Positions 28,855-38,952 are shown, counted from the stretch's first letter. The stretch: 64,000 bases of DNA from Marinilactibacillus sp. Marseille-P9653 (GCF_916618885.1 NZ_CAKAKH010000001.1:1785005-1849004), one strand, 5' to 3'. A program made the numbers and translations. Notes: generated from the sequence alone by a model not told the origin.

Positions 28855-28992
28855 GCACCTCCTTATTTAGTAGAGCACACCGCATAACGCCATGCTCTCT
28901 ATTGCACTAAGACTCGCCGTTATAAGTGACCTTAATCAGATCTTGAAAACTCATATACGAGCGGTTGTAGCTGTGGTGCGGCACAAATACAA
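28855..28992 (-). promoter_or_regulatory. Ribosomal protein L21 leader RNA
   Basis: The roughly 135-nt leader of rplU contains a hairpin with arms GAGCATGGCGTTATGC and GGTGTGCTC near the ribosome binding site and further pairing upstream (TAACGGCGAGTC region). This agrees with the Firmicutes L21 leader, thought to let L21 control its own operon. Identification is by position and shape only. Confidence 0.55.
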
Positions 28993-28999
28993 CGTTATT

Positions 29000-29028
29000 A
29001 TGATACCAAAACGAACGGTTCAAGTCAA
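29000..29028 (-). promoter_or_regulatory. Promoter of rplU operon
   Basis: TTGACT and TATCAT with a 17-bp spacer and a TGG extension. The -35 directly abuts the minD stop codon, so no terminator fits between the two units. Confidence 0.75.
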
Positions 29029-29820
29029 TTAGTTTTTATTAAATATCTTTTGCCAGAAAGATTTCTTCTCTTCTTTAAGCGTCATTAAAGGTACCGTTTC
29101 TCCAAGAATTCTTCGTGCAATATTTCTGTATCCCTGAGAAGAGATGTTATCCGGATCTAATGCAACTGGATTTCCTTTGTTTGAAGAACGGACGACTTCA
29201 TCATCTTCAAAAACAATCCCTAAAAGCTTAACAGAAAGATGTCTCGTAATCTCATCTATATCCATGACATCACCTTGTTGCATCATACGCTTTCTAATTC
29301 TGTTAATGACTAGTTTTGGTGAACCAATCTTAGTCTGTTCTACTAAGCCGATGATTCTATCTGCATCTCTGATGGCCGAGATTTCTGGAGTAGTGATAAG
29401 AATAGCGTCATCTGCTGCTGCAATTGAATTTTTAAATCCTTGTTCGATTCCTGCTGGGCAGTCGATGAGTACATAATCATAATCTTTCTTCAACTCGCTG
29501 ATCAGTTCAATCATCTGATCTTCATTGATGACATTTTTATCTGCATGCTGAGCTGCAGGTAGTAGAAATAGTTGATCATTGAATCTTTTATCTTTGATAA
29601 TGGCTTGGTGGAGCTTAGCTCGCCCTTCAAGTACATCCACGATATCATATATAATTCTATTTTCTAGACCTAATATGACATCCAGATTTCTTAATCCAAT
29701 ATCCATATCGACTAGGCAGATTTTTTTCCCTTGTAGCGCTAATGCAGTACCAATATTAGCTGTTGAAGTTGTTTTTCCAACTCCGCCTTTACCTGATGTT
29801 ATAACGATGGCTTTACCCAT
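29029..29820 (-). CDS. minD: Septum site-determining ATPase MinD
   Basis: ParA/MinD-family ATPase of 263 residues that recruits MinC to the membrane to stop polar division. The deviant Walker A GKGGVGKTT is near residue 10, DMDIGLRNLD follows, and the C-terminal amphipathic membrane-targeting helix is KSFWQKIFNKN. It overlaps minC by 8 bases and ends at the rplU promoter. No minE or minJ is seen here; DivIVA (60430-61098) is the likely polar cue. Confidence 0.96.
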   Translation of the reverse strand: MGKAIVITSGKGGVGKTTSTANIGTALALQGKKICLVDMDIGLRNLDVILGLENRIIYDIVDVLEGRAKLHQAIIKDKRFNDQLFLLPAAQHADKNVINEDQMIELISELKKDYDYVLIDCPAGIEQGFKNSIAAADDAILITTPEISAIRDADRIIGLVEQTKIGSPKLVINRIRKRMMQQGDVMDIDEITRHLSVKLLGIVFEDDEVVRSSNKGNPVALDPDNISSQGYRNIARRILGETVPLMTLKEEKKSFWQKIFNKN

Positions 29821-30502
29821 TGATTAATCCTCCTGTAACATTTCCTAATTCTGGTCTAATCTTTTTCAATTCATTGAGTGGCGACACTCTCAAAATATGT
29901 AAGTCATCCAAATAAACCACTTCAAATTTTGCTGCAGTATCCTGTGTTTCTTTTTCAGCAGTATCGACTACATGTACATGGTCAGCAATACGAACTTGTG
30001 CGTTGTAAGAAAAATTAGCAATGACAACAGCTTGTTCTTTACCTTTCGTACCCGCATGAGCAATACCCCTGAGGTCTCCTATAATATAGATACTACCAGA
30101 CGCTTTCACAGTCCCGCCTGGATGTACACCACCAACTAAAAGTAAATCACCTTCCACATCGATGATTTGACCGCTACGAACAGTACTGACTTCAAGCTTC
30201 GTGCTTACTTCATCATGCCACTCTAAAGCTCTTTCTATTTTAACGACCTCTGAATCAATCGCTTTGATTTTTAGATAGGACTTTTCTTCAATCAACGTTC
30301 TGATTTCTTCTTTTTCTTTCTCGTTCCACAATCGATTTCCGGTCTTGATTGTCAATTCGATTGGTTTCGCGGCTGTCGCTTCTTTTTTTAATGGATTAAT
30401 TAATTTCGTCGTTTCTTCAACGATTGTAAGAAACGCTGCTGACTGATCAACGAGTAATTGAAATCCTTCTTTAGTTCCTTTAAGTGTTACAATCTTCTGC
30501 AA
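29813..30502 (-). CDS. minC: Septum site-determining protein MinC
   Basis: FtsZ assembly inhibitor of 229 residues with a basic N-terminal domain and the C-terminal beta-helix (VEGDLLLVGGVHPGGTVKASGSIYIIGDLRG) that binds MinD. I chose the TTG at 30502: AGAGGTG lies 6 bases upstream and the product begins MQKIVTLKGTKEG like homologues. The ATG at 30532 has its Shine-Dalgarno-like bases too close. It is the fourth gene of the mreC-mreD-minC-minD unit. Confidence 0.92.
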   Translation of the reverse strand: MQKIVTLKGTKEGFQLLVDQSAAFLTIVEETTKLINPLKKEATAAKPIELTIKTGNRLWNEKEKEEIRTLIEEKSYLKIKAIDSEVVKIERALEWHDEVSTKLEVSTVRSGQIIDVEGDLLLVGGVHPGGTVKASGSIYIIGDLRGIAHAGTKGKEQAVVIANFSYNAQVRIADHVHVVDTAEKETQDTAAKFEVVYLDDLHILRVSPLNELKKIRPELGNVTGGLING

Positions 30503-30567
30503 GTTTTTCACCTCTGTAATAAAGATTGGCATTCCCTATTTCACTTATCATTCCTATTAAATGAAGC

Positions 30568-31107
30568 TTATCTTTTGAATCTTATCTCTTCTTTTTGTAC
30601 AACCTTCTGGCCTATTTTGTCCACAGGATATCCTATGATTAACATCATAATTCCATTGAAGAGTAAACTTATCCCCAGACGTTCTACAATGAAAAGTTGC
30701 ATAGATAGCTGCGTAATATTGATGGCACGGTAGACTCCAAATACAAAAAACTCTAAAAGTGTAATCACGATGACACTTAACAGTACATAAATCAGTAAAT
30801 TAGGTTTGAAGTAACTTCTAAGTTGGAGAATCACATAGGCGATCAATGTAAATGTAGCCATATAGATACCTAAATACCCAGTATAGTAACTATCATATAA
30901 AAATCCCATAATCAAAGAGAGCCATATAATATGTTTAAAGCTCAGATAGAAAGAAAGGATCAGTAATACAAGTACTGTGAGTCTTGGAACAATTGTCCCG
31001 ACATCCGTTGTGAATACTGCTTTTAATTGAGCCGTCAGTACTCCATCAAGTAGCAAGGCTACTAAAAGGAGTATTAAGGGGTAAAGAATCTTTTTCCATT
31101 GACTCAT
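30568..31107 (-). CDS. mreD: Rod shape-determining protein MreD
   Basis: Integral membrane protein of 179 residues with about five hydrophobic helices, basic at both ends. In the elongasome it bridges MreC and the RodA/PBP2 synthase. Its start is 3 bases after the mreC stop and GGGGAG precedes the ATG. Identification rests on membrane topology, size and its place between mreC and minC. Confidence 0.92.
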   Translation of the reverse strand: MSQWKKILYPLILLLVALLLDGVLTAQLKAVFTTDVGTIVPRLTVLVLLILSFYLSFKHIIWLSLIMGFLYDSYYTGYLGIYMATFTLIAYVILQLRSYFKPNLLIYVLLSVIVITLLEFFVFGVYRAINITQLSMQLFIVERLGISLLFNGIMMLIIGYPVDKIGQKVVQKEEIRFKR

Positions 31108-31109
31108 TC

Positions 31110-31958
31110 TTACTCCCCGCTTTCAGCAGTACGATTGATAATCGTCACATATCGAATATGCTCAAAATCTGCAGCTGGTTTGATATAAACTCTTTGTGCT
31201 AGTCCATGGTCATCCATTGTAACTTCATCTACCGTTCCAATAACCAGTGAACGAGGGATAGATCCTCCTAAACCGGAAGTAATCACTTGTTCTCCTTCTG
31301 CAATTTCTGCAGTAGACGTTATTTGAGTCATGATTAATCGATTGGATTCAACATCATAACCACTGATAAGCCCATTAATCACTTCTTCTGATAAAATTTC
31401 CGCAGAAACTTGATTTGAAGATCCTTCAAGGTTTGTCAAAAGAACGACTTTCGAACTTGTTGGGTTGGTTTCAATGACTCTACCAACTAAACCATTATTA
31501 GACATCACAGACATGCCGTTTTCTAGACCATCTTGACTTCCCCGGTCAATGGTCACTTGATCAACCCAAGAGTCGGGATTTCTAGAAATGACAGATCCAG
31601 TAATCGTCTGGAAATCTGTTAAAGAGTTCTGTAAATCGAGTTCTTCTTGCATAATTTGATTTTCGTCTCTTAATACTGCAAGTTCAGCCTGTGTTTCATA
31701 AATACGGTCAATTTCTTTTTTTAATCGCTGATTTTCTTCAAAAGTATCTTGTAATCGATCGATCGAACCGAAAAGATCACTCACCGCATTAACTGGCTTA
31801 GCAAAAACCCGTCCTGTAACTGCTGTGATATCGTTTGTAAACTGCTGTACAAAATTAGATGAACCGACTTGCGTCAAAGATAAAGACAGTAACGACACAA
31901 ATAATATAACACTCACTAGTAATACGATCATTTTTTTGTTTGTAAAAAATTGGTTCAC
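31110..31958 (-). CDS. mreC: Rod shape-determining protein MreC
   Basis: Bitopic membrane protein of 282 residues: one transmembrane helix (about residues 10-28), a coiled coil (about 60-110) and an extracytoplasmic beta-barrel domain (VISRNPDSWVDQVTIDRGSQDGLENGM; VTSGLGGSIPRSLVIGTV). It scaffolds peripheral cell-wall synthesis. The start codon is GTG, with GAGGTG 6 bases upstream. mreB lies upstream but is separated by a terminator. Confidence 0.95.
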   Translation of the reverse strand: MNQFFTNKKMIVLLVSVILFVSLLSLSLTQVGSSNFVQQFTNDITAVTGRVFAKPVNAVSDLFGSIDRLQDTFEENQRLKKEIDRIYETQAELAVLRDENQIMQEELDLQNSLTDFQTITGSVISRNPDSWVDQVTIDRGSQDGLENGMSVMSNNGLVGRVIETNPTSSKVVLLTNLEGSSNQVSAEILSEEVINGLISGYDVESNRLIMTQITSTAEIAEGEQVITSGLGGSIPRSLVIGTVDEVTMDDHGLAQRVYIKPAADFEHIRYVTIINRTAESGE

Positions 31959-31989
31959 TTCTCACACCTCAAATACTATAGCTTTGGTC

Positions 31990-31998
31990 ATTTTACCA
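31990..31998 (-). promoter_or_regulatory. Candidate extended -10 promoter for mreC-mreD-minC-minD
   Basis: TGG followed by TAAAAT on the minus strand, 32 bases before the GTG; no clear -35. Confidence 0.4.
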
Positions 31999-32084
31999 TA
32001 ATTCCAAGCATATTCGTAGTTTTTATAAAGTCATCTATAAAAAAATCAGATCATCTCCGAGCAGTTTTTCACTTTACTTGAATT

Positions 32085-32125
32085 CAATAAATAAGCGGGA
32101 AGTAGCCCTTCCCGCCTATTTCAGT
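32085..32125 (-). terminator. mreB terminator
   Basis: Arms AAATAAGCGGGAAG and CTTCCCGCCTATTT with a 5-base loop. It separates mreB from mreC. Confidence 0.82.
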
Positions 32126-32137
32126 TATGCAATTTAT

Positions 32138-33148
32138 TTATCTGCTTTGCTTACGGTAAAGATCTAGATGATTTAAAGCTTCTCCAGTACCAATTGCAAC
32201 ACAGTTCAATGGATCATTCGCAACAAATACTGGTACTTCAGTTTGCTCTGCAATCACTTCACTTAGGTGTTTCAGCATTGCGCCTCCACCTGTCAAGACG
32301 ATTCCTCTGTCAATAACATCTGCTGAGATTTCTGGAGATGTATCTTCAAGCGTTCCTTTAACAGCAACGACAATGCTGTCTACAACTTCTTGAATAGCTT
32401 CAGCAATATCTACAGCTGAGATTTCAATGGTTTTTGGTAAACCTGTCAATAAATCTCTACCACGGATATCTGTAGAACCTAGTTCTTTTGCTGCTTCAAT
32501 TGAAGCACAACCAAGTTCCATTTTCACTGATTCAGCTGTTCTTTCTCCAATTAATAAATTATATTTATTACGGATATAATGGATAATTGAAATATCCATC
32601 TGATCTCCAGCCATTTTAATTGTACGACTACTGACGATACCGCCCAGTGAAATCGTCGCAACGTCTGTTGTACCGCCTCCGATATCTACTACCATGCTTC
32701 CGGTAGGATCATTGACTGGTAAACCTGCTCCGATTGCAGCAGCAAATGGTTCTTCGATTAAGAATGCTTCACTTGCGCCTGCCATTTTAGTTGCATCAAT
32801 AATGGCTCTTTTTTCTACTTCAGTTCCTCCACCAGGTACACATACAATGACACTTGGCTTAGAATTTTTTTTGCCTGTTCCTTTAGAAATAAAGTATTCC
32901 ATCATCGCGATCGTTGTATCGTAATCTGCGATAACGCCATCTTTCATTGGACGGATGGCTACAATACTTCCAGGAGTACGGCCGATCATTTTCTGAGCGT
33001 CTAGGCCTACTGAAACGACTTCTCCTGTTGTATTATCTTTGGCAACAACGGAAGGTTCTCCTATAGCGATACCTTTTCCTTCTACGTAAACATTTGTATT
33101 CGCTGTGCCTAAATCAATCCCAATTCCTTTTTTGTTAAACCAACGCAC
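32138..33148 (-). CDS. mreB: Rod shape-determining protein MreB (actin-like)
   Basis: Actin-fold ATPase of 336 residues forming membrane filaments that guide lateral wall synthesis. Phosphate-1 motif [13 protein letters not shown], phosphate-2 [12 protein letters not shown], and adenosine motif [13 protein letters not shown] are all present. The N-terminal MRWF probably acts as a membrane-insertion peptide. The start is GTG with GAGGGG 9 bases upstream. Unlike in B. subtilis, a terminator follows the gene, so it is at least partly uncoupled from mreCD. Confidence 0.96.
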   Translation of the reverse strand: MRWFNKKGIGIDLGTANTNVYVEGKGIAIGEPSVVAKDNTTGEVVSVGLDAQKMIGRTPGSIVAIRPMKDGVIADYDTTIAMMEYFISKGTGKKNSKPSVIVCVPGGGTEVEKRAIIDATKMAGASEAFLIEEPFAAAIGAGLPVNDPTGSMVVDIGGGTTDVATISLGGIVSSRTIKMAGDQMDISIIHYIRNKYNLLIGERTAESVKMELGCASIEAAKELGSTDIRGRDLLTGLPKTIEISAVDIAEAIQEVVDSIVVAVKGTLEDTSPEISADVIDRGIVLTGGGAMLKHLSEVIAEQTEVPVFVANDPLNCVAIGTGEALNHLDLYRKQSR

Positions 33149-33228
33149 GTGTTCGTTCCCCTCTCAAAATAAAACATTACGATCTTTGTTAGATATTCAT
33201 TCGTTTAATTGCAAAGATTCATTGCTTC

Positions 33229-33257
33229 ATTGTACCCTTTTACAAAGAATTTTTCAC
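33229..33257 (-). promoter_or_regulatory. Putative mreB promoter
   Basis: GTGAAA and TACAAT with a 17-bp spacer on the minus strand, about 80 bases before the start codon. Otherwise 33149-33400 is AT-rich and holds nothing I recognise. Confidence 0.45.
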
Positions 33258-33403
33258 TACTAGATTGCGACTTTAATTCTTTTTTTATATTTGACACCAA
33301 TTTGATAGAAGAAACTCAAATTGTTGCTTAATTCTAACACAGGACATGAAAAATGCCTATACATTCTATGTAACCCTTGAAGATAAAATCTTTTCTGAGT
33401 AAT

Positions 33404-33440
33404 TAAAAAACCGAGAGAGCGTTAGACGCTCTCTCGGTTG
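33404..33440 (-). terminator. Terminator of first csp gene
   Basis: Arms ACCGAGAGAGCG and CGCTCTCTCGGT with a 5-base loop and a T run on the minus strand. Confidence 0.94.
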
Positions 33441-33457
33441 AAAATTTTTAAGTTTAA

Positions 33458-33658
33458 TTAAGCTTTTTCTACGTTAGCAGCTTGAGGTCCGCGTGCGCCT
33501 TCTTCGATGTCGAAAGTTACAGCTTGTCCTTCTTCTAATGATTTGAATCCTTCTTCGTTGATAGCTGAGAAGTGTACGAATACATCATCTGCACCTTCAC
33601 GTTCGATGAAGCCAAAACCTTTTTCTGCGTTAAACCATTTTACTGTACCATTTTCCAT
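33458..33658 (-). CDS. csp: Cold-shock protein (CspA family)
   Basis: Single OB-fold RNA chaperone of 66 residues. RNP1 (KGFGFIE) and RNP2 (VFVHF) are intact, beginning from [14 protein letters not shown]. It melts secondary structure in RNA. AGGAGGAAA precedes the ATG. It is monocistronic with a leader of about 110 nt, as usual for cold-shock genes. A second copy is at 55855-56055, with 66 residues and the same motifs. Confidence 0.96.
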   Translation of the reverse strand: MENGTVKWFNAEKGFGFIEREGADDVFVHFSAINEEGFKSLEEGQAVTFDIEEGARGPQAANVEKA

Positions 33659-33772
33659 ATTACTTTTCCTCCTCGTGCCGTAAGCACATTATATTTCACA
33701 TTATTGCTATGGTAACGAATCGGAATGTTATTACACATATCTTTTTTCTTTCCCTAACAAAATGCTAAGTTA

Positions 33773-33801
33773 ACTATACCATGCTTTTTTTAATAACGCA
33801 A
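33773..33801 (-). promoter_or_regulatory. Promoter of first csp gene
   Basis: TTGCGT and TATAGT with a 17-bp spacer and a TGG extension on the minus strand. Confidence 0.6.
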
Positions 33802-33921
33802 GCCATTACCTCAATTAAATAAAATTTACTTGAAATTAATTTTGAATTTTATAAACTTTTTACTAACGCTTTCTCAAAAAAAGAGATTTTTATTTTACTA
33901 ATTTTATGTACGGTTATAGAA

Positions 33922-34611
33922 TTAGATCAGTCCACACTCTTTTAAACTGATATAAGAATTTTCCCCAACAATGATATGGTCTAGTAAGTCGATCCCTATC
34001 ATCTCGCCTGCTTTAGTCATTCTTTCAGTAAAAGAAATATCCGCTTCTGAAGGATCTGGATTTCCAGAAGGATGATTGTGCGCTATAATAATTCTCGCCG
34101 CAGCATATTTCACTGCACCTCTAAAAATTTCTCTTGGATGTGCAACAGAGCTATTCAAACTACCTTTAAATACCGTTTCTTTTTTTATAATTTCGTTTTT
34201 TGTATTTAGATAGATTGCCATAACGTGCTCTTGATGCAATCCACCTAATTCTTCTTGAAGCAGATTGCCTATATATGAACTAGAAGTCACCGTGCCTTCT
34301 TTGATCTGAGAAGCTCTTGCGACCCGCCCACCTAATTCAATTGCCGCAACCAGCTCTATCGCCTTGGCTTTTCCAATCCCCTGGATTCTCATCAATTCTT
34401 CCACACTAACATGACGAAGAGAAAACAAATCATCAAACTCAGAGAAAACATTCATACTGAGTTGTAGCACGTTCAAATTTCTAGTTCCCGTTCTTAGGAG
34501 TATGGCAAGCAGCTCATGGTTCGCGAGTGCCTTCGCACCATATTCATTTAGTCGCTCTCTTGGTCTGGATTGTTCCGGTACATCTACAAATTTTTGTGTT
34601 AAGACAGTCAT
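33922..34611 (-). CDS. radC: RadC family JAB/MPN+ domain protein
   Basis: 229-residue member of the RadC (YsxA) family, once linked to DNA repair; the true role is uncertain. The N-terminal helix-hairpin-helix (IQGIGKAKAIELVAAIELG) is followed by the JAMM metal motif HNHPSGNPDPSEAD near the C-terminus, typical of zinc proteases or deubiquitinase-like enzymes. The ATG at 34611 is 6 bases from AGGAGG. In Firmicutes radC often stands beside mreB, as it nearly does here. Confidence 0.92.
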   Translation of the reverse strand: MTVLTQKFVDVPEQSRPRERLNEYGAKALANHELLAILLRTGTRNLNVLQLSMNVFSEFDDLFSLRHVSVEELMRIQGIGKAKAIELVAAIELGGRVARASQIKEGTVTSSSYIGNLLQEELGGLHQEHVMAIYLNTKNEIIKKETVFKGSLNSSVAHPREIFRGAVKYAAARIIIAHNHPSGNPDPSEADISFTERMTKAGEMIGIDLLDHIIVGENSYISLKECGLI

Positions 34612-34628
34612 CAAAGTCCTCCTCTATA

Positions 34629-34665
34629 TAAAAAAGAGAGAGGTAAATGATCACCTCTCTCTTCT
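34629..34665 (-). terminator. Terminator of valS-HAD unit, just ahead of radC
   Basis: Arms AAGAGAGAGGT and ACCTCTCTCTT with an 8-base loop, then a T run. The hairpin ends only about 10 bases before the radC ribosome binding site. Confidence 0.82.
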
Positions 34666-34694
34666 ATATACTTACGGAAAAATAGATTATTGAT

Positions 34695-35357
34695 TTATTT
34701 AGTCTTATTTTTTACATAATCGATCACTTTAGTTAAATCTTCAATAATATGTGTGGCTTTATCTTTGGCTTCTTCATTTGGAGTGAGTAAATCCGGTACC
34801 ATCAACACTGGGATATTGGCAGCATGTGCTGCTCTTACACCATTCAATGAGTCTTCCAAGACAACAGCTTCTTCTTTTTCAGCTACTGTCAGACTGATAG
34901 CTTTCAAAAAGATTGCAGGATCTGGCTTAGAATTCTCAACTTCGTTTCCACCTACAACTCCAATGAAATAATCCGCAATTCCGGCATTTTTGATCAAAGT
35001 TTCTACCATACTACGTTCAGTGGAAGAAGCAACAACCATCTCAATCTGCTGATCAGTCAGAAATTCCAGTAATTCAAGCAATCCTTTTTTCTTAGGAATT
35101 GTCGTCTTTAAAAGGGACTCATGAATATCAATTTGACTTTTTTGAATAAATTCTTCAACTAAAGATTGATTTTTATATTCTTCATGTAACGCTGCAAAAA
35201 AGTCTTTATCACTGGCACCCACATATCTTTCGTAAAATTCATATGTGAATGGTAGACCGATTTGATCTGCAATAGATTGGTTGGACTGATAATAAATTTT
35301 TTCTGTATCAAAAATCAATCCGTCCATATCAAATATGACAGCTTTCACTTTGCTCAT
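34695..35357 (-). CDS. HAD-IA family hydrolase (beta-phosphoglucomutase-like)
   Basis: Haloacid dehalogenase-like phosphatase or mutase of 220 residues. Motif I FDMDGLIFDTE has the two catalytic Asp and the PGMB-type signature. VVASST is motif II, and KPDPAIF and VLEDSLNGV are motifs III and IV. The helical cap sits between residues 15 and 80. Substrate unknown. Its ATG overlaps the valS stop (TAATG), so it is translationally coupled to valS; a functional link is not obvious. Confidence 0.9.
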   Translation of the reverse strand: MSKVKAVIFDMDGLIFDTEKIYYQSNQSIADQIGLPFTYEFYERYVGASDKDFFAALHEEYKNQSLVEEFIQKSQIDIHESLLKTTIPKKKGLLELLEFLTDQQIEMVVASSTERSMVETLIKNAGIADYFIGVVGGNEVENSKPDPAIFLKAISLTVAEKEEAVVLEDSLNGVRAAHAANIPVLMVPDLLTPNEEAKDKATHIIEDLTKVIDYVKNKTK

Positions 35358-38011
35358 TACTCTGCTCCTTTTAAAGCTTTAAGTTTTTCAAGTTGGTCTG
35401 CAACAGAAACTTGTCTTGCTCTGTATTCACTTTCTTTTGCTCTTTCTTCTTCAACAATTTTCTCAGGTGCATTGGCAACAAACTTCTGGTTTGATAATTT
35501 ACCTTCCACCCGTTTGATCTCTTGTGCCCATTTGTCCAGTTCTTTGCTTAAACGCTCGATTTCTTCATCAACATCTACTAATCCAGCAAGCGGCAAGAAA
35601 ATATCTGCTCCTGAAATCACTGCGGTCTTCACTTCATCAGGCACTGATATCGTTGTATCGATTGTTAAAGCTTCGGGATTACAGAATCTTTCAATGAAAC
35701 TTTTATTATCTGTCAAGAATTGTTTTTCTTTATTTGATTTCGCACGAACTAAGATATCGATTTTTTTAGATAATGGACGGTTCACTTCAGCTCGAATCGT
35801 TCTGATAGATCGAATAAGTTCGATCAGCATGTTCATATTGCTAACAGCTTCTTCGTCTTCAAAGTCAGCATTCACTTGAGGATACTCCGCAACTACTAGG
35901 GACTCTCCAGAGTGTGGCATATTCTCCCAAATCTCTTCTGTAACGAATGGCATAACTGGATGCAATAACTTAAGTGTTTGATCTAGAACATGCACTAAAA
36001 TGCTTCGTGTTGAGTTTTTCTCTTCTTCTGAACCATTGAAAAGAATTTCTTTACTCATTTCAATATACCAGTCACAATAATCATCCCAGATGAATTTATA
36101 AAGGGCTCTTCCACCTTCTCCAAATTCAAACTTCTCAAAGAGATCGGTTACCTGTGCAATGGTTTCATTCAATCTAGCTAAAATCCATTTATCAGCGATT
36201 GATTGTTTACCACTTAAGTTCATGTCTTTTAAGTCAAAGTCTTCTAAGTTCATGATGACATATCGACTGGCATTCCAGATTTTATTGATGAAATTCCAAG
36301 CGGCATCCATTTTTTCATAACTAAAGCGGACATCTTGACCGGGTGCTGAACCATTCGACAGGAACCAGCGTAAAGCATCTGCACCGTACTTGTCGATCAC
36401 TTCCATAGGATCAATCCCGTTACCTAAAGACTTACTCATTTTTCTTCCTTGCTCGTCACGAATTAACCCGTGAATCAAGGCATGCTTGAATGGACTTTTG
36501 TCTGTAAATTCTAATCCCTGGAATATCATACGACTTACCCAGAAAGGTATAATATCATAACCTGTTACAAGTGTACTATTAGGATAATAACGTTTAAAGT
36601 CAGAAGATTCTTTGTCTGGCCAACCCATTGTAGAAAATGGCCATAGCGCTGAACTAAACCAAGTATCTAGAACATCATTATCTTGGGTCCAGTTTTGACT
36701 ATCTTCAGGTTCTGTTTCACTAACATATACTTCACCAGTTTCATTGTGATACCAAGCTGGTATACGGTGGCCCCACCATAATTGTCTTGATATAACCCAG
36801 TCATGGACGTTTTCCATCCACATTGAAAATGATCTCTCAAACCGCTCAGGTACGAAATGTACTTTATCATCTGTTTTCTGGTTATCAAGTGTTCTTTTAG
36901 CCAGAGGATCCATTTTTACGAACCACTGAGTAGATAGTCTTGGTTCAACTACGACTCCTGTTCTTTCAGAGTGTCCTACACTATGAACCATTTCTTCTAC
37001 TTTAATCAGATATCCTTGCTCTTTTAAATCTTTGATGATCGCTTTACGGGCTTCAAATCGATCCATTCCCGCATATTCCCCAGCTAAATCATTCATTGAA
37101 CCATCGTTATTCATTACATTGATTCTTTCTAGATCATGACGATTACCCACTTCAAAGTCATTTGGATCATGAGCTGGTGTAATTTTAACCATACCTGTTC
37201 CAAAATCCATTTCAACATAATCGTCCGCAATGATTGGCAGTTCTCTACCTACTAATGGTAATTTAAGTGTTTTACCGATTAAATCTTTATAGCGATCGTC
37301 TTCTGGATGTACGGCAACAGCCGTATCGCCAAGCATCGTTTCTGGTCTCGTCGTTGCAATTTCAACTTCTCCAGAACCATCTGTTAAAGGATACTTCATA
37401 TGATAGAAAGCACCATTAACATCTTTGTGGTCAACTTCGATATCAGACAAAGCTGTTTGAGCTTTAGGATCCCAGTTGATGATGTATTCTCCACGGTAGA
37501 TCAATCCTTTGTTATAAAGATCGACAAAGACCTTTTTAACAGCATCATTTAATCCTTCATCAAGCGTAAATCGCTCCCGACTATAATCAACAGAAATCCC
37601 GACTTTAGCCCATTGCGCTCTGATGTTTGACGCATATTCTTCTTTCCAGTCCCATACTTTTTCCAAGAATTTTTCTCTTCCCAGATCATAACGAGAGATA
37701 CCATCTTGTGCTAATTTTTCTTCTACTTTAGCTTGGGTAGCAATCCCCGCATGGTCCATTCCTGGAAGCCATAAAGTATCGAATCCCTGCATTCTTTTCT
37801 GACGAATAATAATATCTTGTAGTGTTGTATCCCAAGCATGACCTAAATGTAATTTCCCGGTAACGTTTGGAGGCGGAATTACGATTGAATAAGGCTCTGC
37901 TTTTTGATCTCCACTTGGCTTAAATAAATCTTTTTCAATCCATTGTTCGTATCTGCCGGCTTCTACTTCAGTAGGCTGATACTTTTTTGACATGCTGATT
38001 TCTTCTGTCAT
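35357..38011 (-). CDS. valS: Valyl-tRNA synthetase
   Basis: Class I synthetase of 884 residues charging tRNA-Val and editing Thr. The HIGH motif is in [14 protein letters not shown], the KMSKS motif in [11 protein letters not shown], the CP1 editing domain includes [13 protein letters not shown], and a C-terminal coiled coil ([19 protein letters not shown]) ends the protein. The ATG at 38011 has AGGAG 8 bases upstream; the 32 codons before it in frame are not family-like and enter the leader. It is controlled by a T-box. Confidence 0.97.
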   Translation of the reverse strand: MTEEISMSKKYQPTEVEAGRYEQWIEKDLFKPSGDQKAEPYSIVIPPPNVTGKLHLGHAWDTTLQDIIIRQKRMQGFDTLWLPGMDHAGIATQAKVEEKLAQDGISRYDLGREKFLEKVWDWKEEYASNIRAQWAKVGISVDYSRERFTLDEGLNDAVKKVFVDLYNKGLIYRGEYIINWDPKAQTALSDIEVDHKDVNGAFYHMKYPLTDGSGEVEIATTRPETMLGDTAVAVHPEDDRYKDLIGKTLKLPLVGRELPIIADDYVEMDFGTGMVKITPAHDPNDFEVGNRHDLERINVMNNDGSMNDLAGEYAGMDRFEARKAIIKDLKEQGYLIKVEEMVHSVGHSERTGVVVEPRLSTQWFVKMDPLAKRTLDNQKTDDKVHFVPERFERSFSMWMENVHDWVISRQLWWGHRIPAWYHNETGEVYVSETEPEDSQNWTQDNDVLDTWFSSALWPFSTMGWPDKESSDFKRYYPNSTLVTGYDIIPFWVSRMIFQGLEFTDKSPFKHALIHGLIRDEQGRKMSKSLGNGIDPMEVIDKYGADALRWFLSNGSAPGQDVRFSYEKMDAAWNFINKIWNASRYVIMNLEDFDLKDMNLSGKQSIADKWILARLNETIAQVTDLFEKFEFGEGGRALYKFIWDDYCDWYIEMSKEILFNGSEEEKNSTRSILVHVLDQTLKLLHPVMPFVTEEIWENMPHSGESLVVAEYPQVNADFEDEEAVSNMNMLIELIRSIRTIRAEVNRPLSKKIDILVRAKSNKEKQFLTDNKSFIERFCNPEALTIDTTISVPDEVKTAVISGADIFLPLAGLVDVDEEIERLSKELDKWAQEIKRVEGKLSNQKFVANAPEKIVEEERAKESEYRARQVSVADQLEKLKALKGAE

Positions 38012-38051
38012 ATACTCATCTCCTATTTTTAACATCAAATTAAACACAAAA

Positions 38052-38337
38052 TAAAAAGAGCATTTGTCCTGTAACAATAGGACGAATGCTCTTATTCGCG
38101 GTACCACCTAAATTGATCAAAGAACACGACTGTGCCTTCAAACCTCTTCATATACGGATGTAATGATCCGTTACTTCAAACAAAGTTACTCAAATTTCAC
38201 TCTGTTAGCTCTCAAGCTACTTCTCTATCGGTTCTGTTAGGGATTTTCAGCAGACACCCATTCTCTTAAACAGAATACACGACAGATACTTCTCTTGATC
38301 ATTGCTCTATATTCAATTAGTTGGTCTTTTATGATTT
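38052..38337 (-). promoter_or_regulatory. T-box riboswitch of valS
   Basis: On the minus strand the T-box sequence AGGTGGTACCGCG precedes a terminator with arms GAGCATT-GTCCT and AGGAC-AATGCTC and a T run (38052-38093). In stem I the helices TCAAG/CTTGA and ATCTGTCG/CGATAGA flank a loop whose 3' side GAAGTAG holds the Val specifier GTA at 38218-38220. Confidence 0.92.
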
Positions 38338-38343
38338 ATTGAT

Positions 38344-38352
38344 ATTCTATCA
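38344..38352 (-). promoter_or_regulatory. Candidate extended -10 promoter of valS T-box
   Basis: TGA followed by TAGAAT on the minus strand, just ahead of stem I; no strong -35. Confidence 0.4.
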
Positions 38353-38379
38353 AACTACTCTTTGAAAATAAAGCTTTAT

Positions 38380-38883
38380 TTAAGATATCTCTGCCTCTTC
38401 ATGTTTGGCAGCCGCAACCGCTGCTTCATAATTTGGATCTTCAGACATTTCTTTAACGACTTCATTATAGACAACTTGACCTTGTCTGTTTAGCACAAGA
38501 ACTGCTCGAGCAGTTTTATCCATTTCTTCTACATAAAGTCCATAATCTTTAGAGAAACTTCTTTCACTATCATGTAATAGATCCATATCGATTGATTTTG
38601 CAGCACACCAGTCTTTTTGCTCTTCTACTGTGTTTGAAGATATAGAAATAATTTTGGTATCTTTCAAAGTGCCTGCCATTTCATTAAATTTACCGGTCTG
38701 TCTTGAACACGTACTTGTGTTAATGTCCGGAAACGTACTGATCAAAACGACATATCCTTTATAATCTTCAAGTGACACTGATTGGTCATTCAAATCTTTT
38801 AAAGTGAACGCTGGAGCTTGCGACCCTTTAGCGGGTATCTCTCCATTAGTAGTAAGTGGTTTACCTTTCATTTTAACATCCAT
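38380..38883 (-). CDS. tpx: Thiol peroxidase Tpx
   Basis: Atypical 2-Cys peroxiredoxin of 167 residues that reduces peroxides with thioredoxin. The peroxidatic Cys is in NTSTCSRQTGKFNE and the resolving Cys in KDWCAAKSID, about 36 residues apart as in the family. A conserved PAFTLKDL precedes them. Usual family members read FPSIDTxVCxxQ; the variant here keeps the Cys and Gln context. Its own promoter lies just upstream. It follows thiI in a region rich in sulfur chemistry. Confidence 0.93.
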   Translation of the reverse strand: MDVKMKGKPLTTNGEIPAKGSQAPAFTLKDLNDQSVSLEDYKGYVVLISTFPDINTSTCSRQTGKFNEMAGTLKDTKIISISSNTVEEQKDWCAAKSIDMDLLHDSERSFSKDYGLYVEEMDKTARAVLVLNRQGQVVYNEVVKEMSEDPNYEAAVAAAKHEEAEIS

Positions 38884-38916
38884 GCTGATAACCTCTTTCT
38901 ATCTTTTAATAGTTTC

Positions 38917-38946
38917 ATTTTAACGGTAAGAAAGCTGTTTGTACAA
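38917..38946 (-). promoter_or_regulatory. Promoter of tpx
   Basis: TTGTAC and TAAAAT with an 18-bp spacer on the minus strand. Confidence 0.55.
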
Positions 38947-38952
38947 CAAAAT

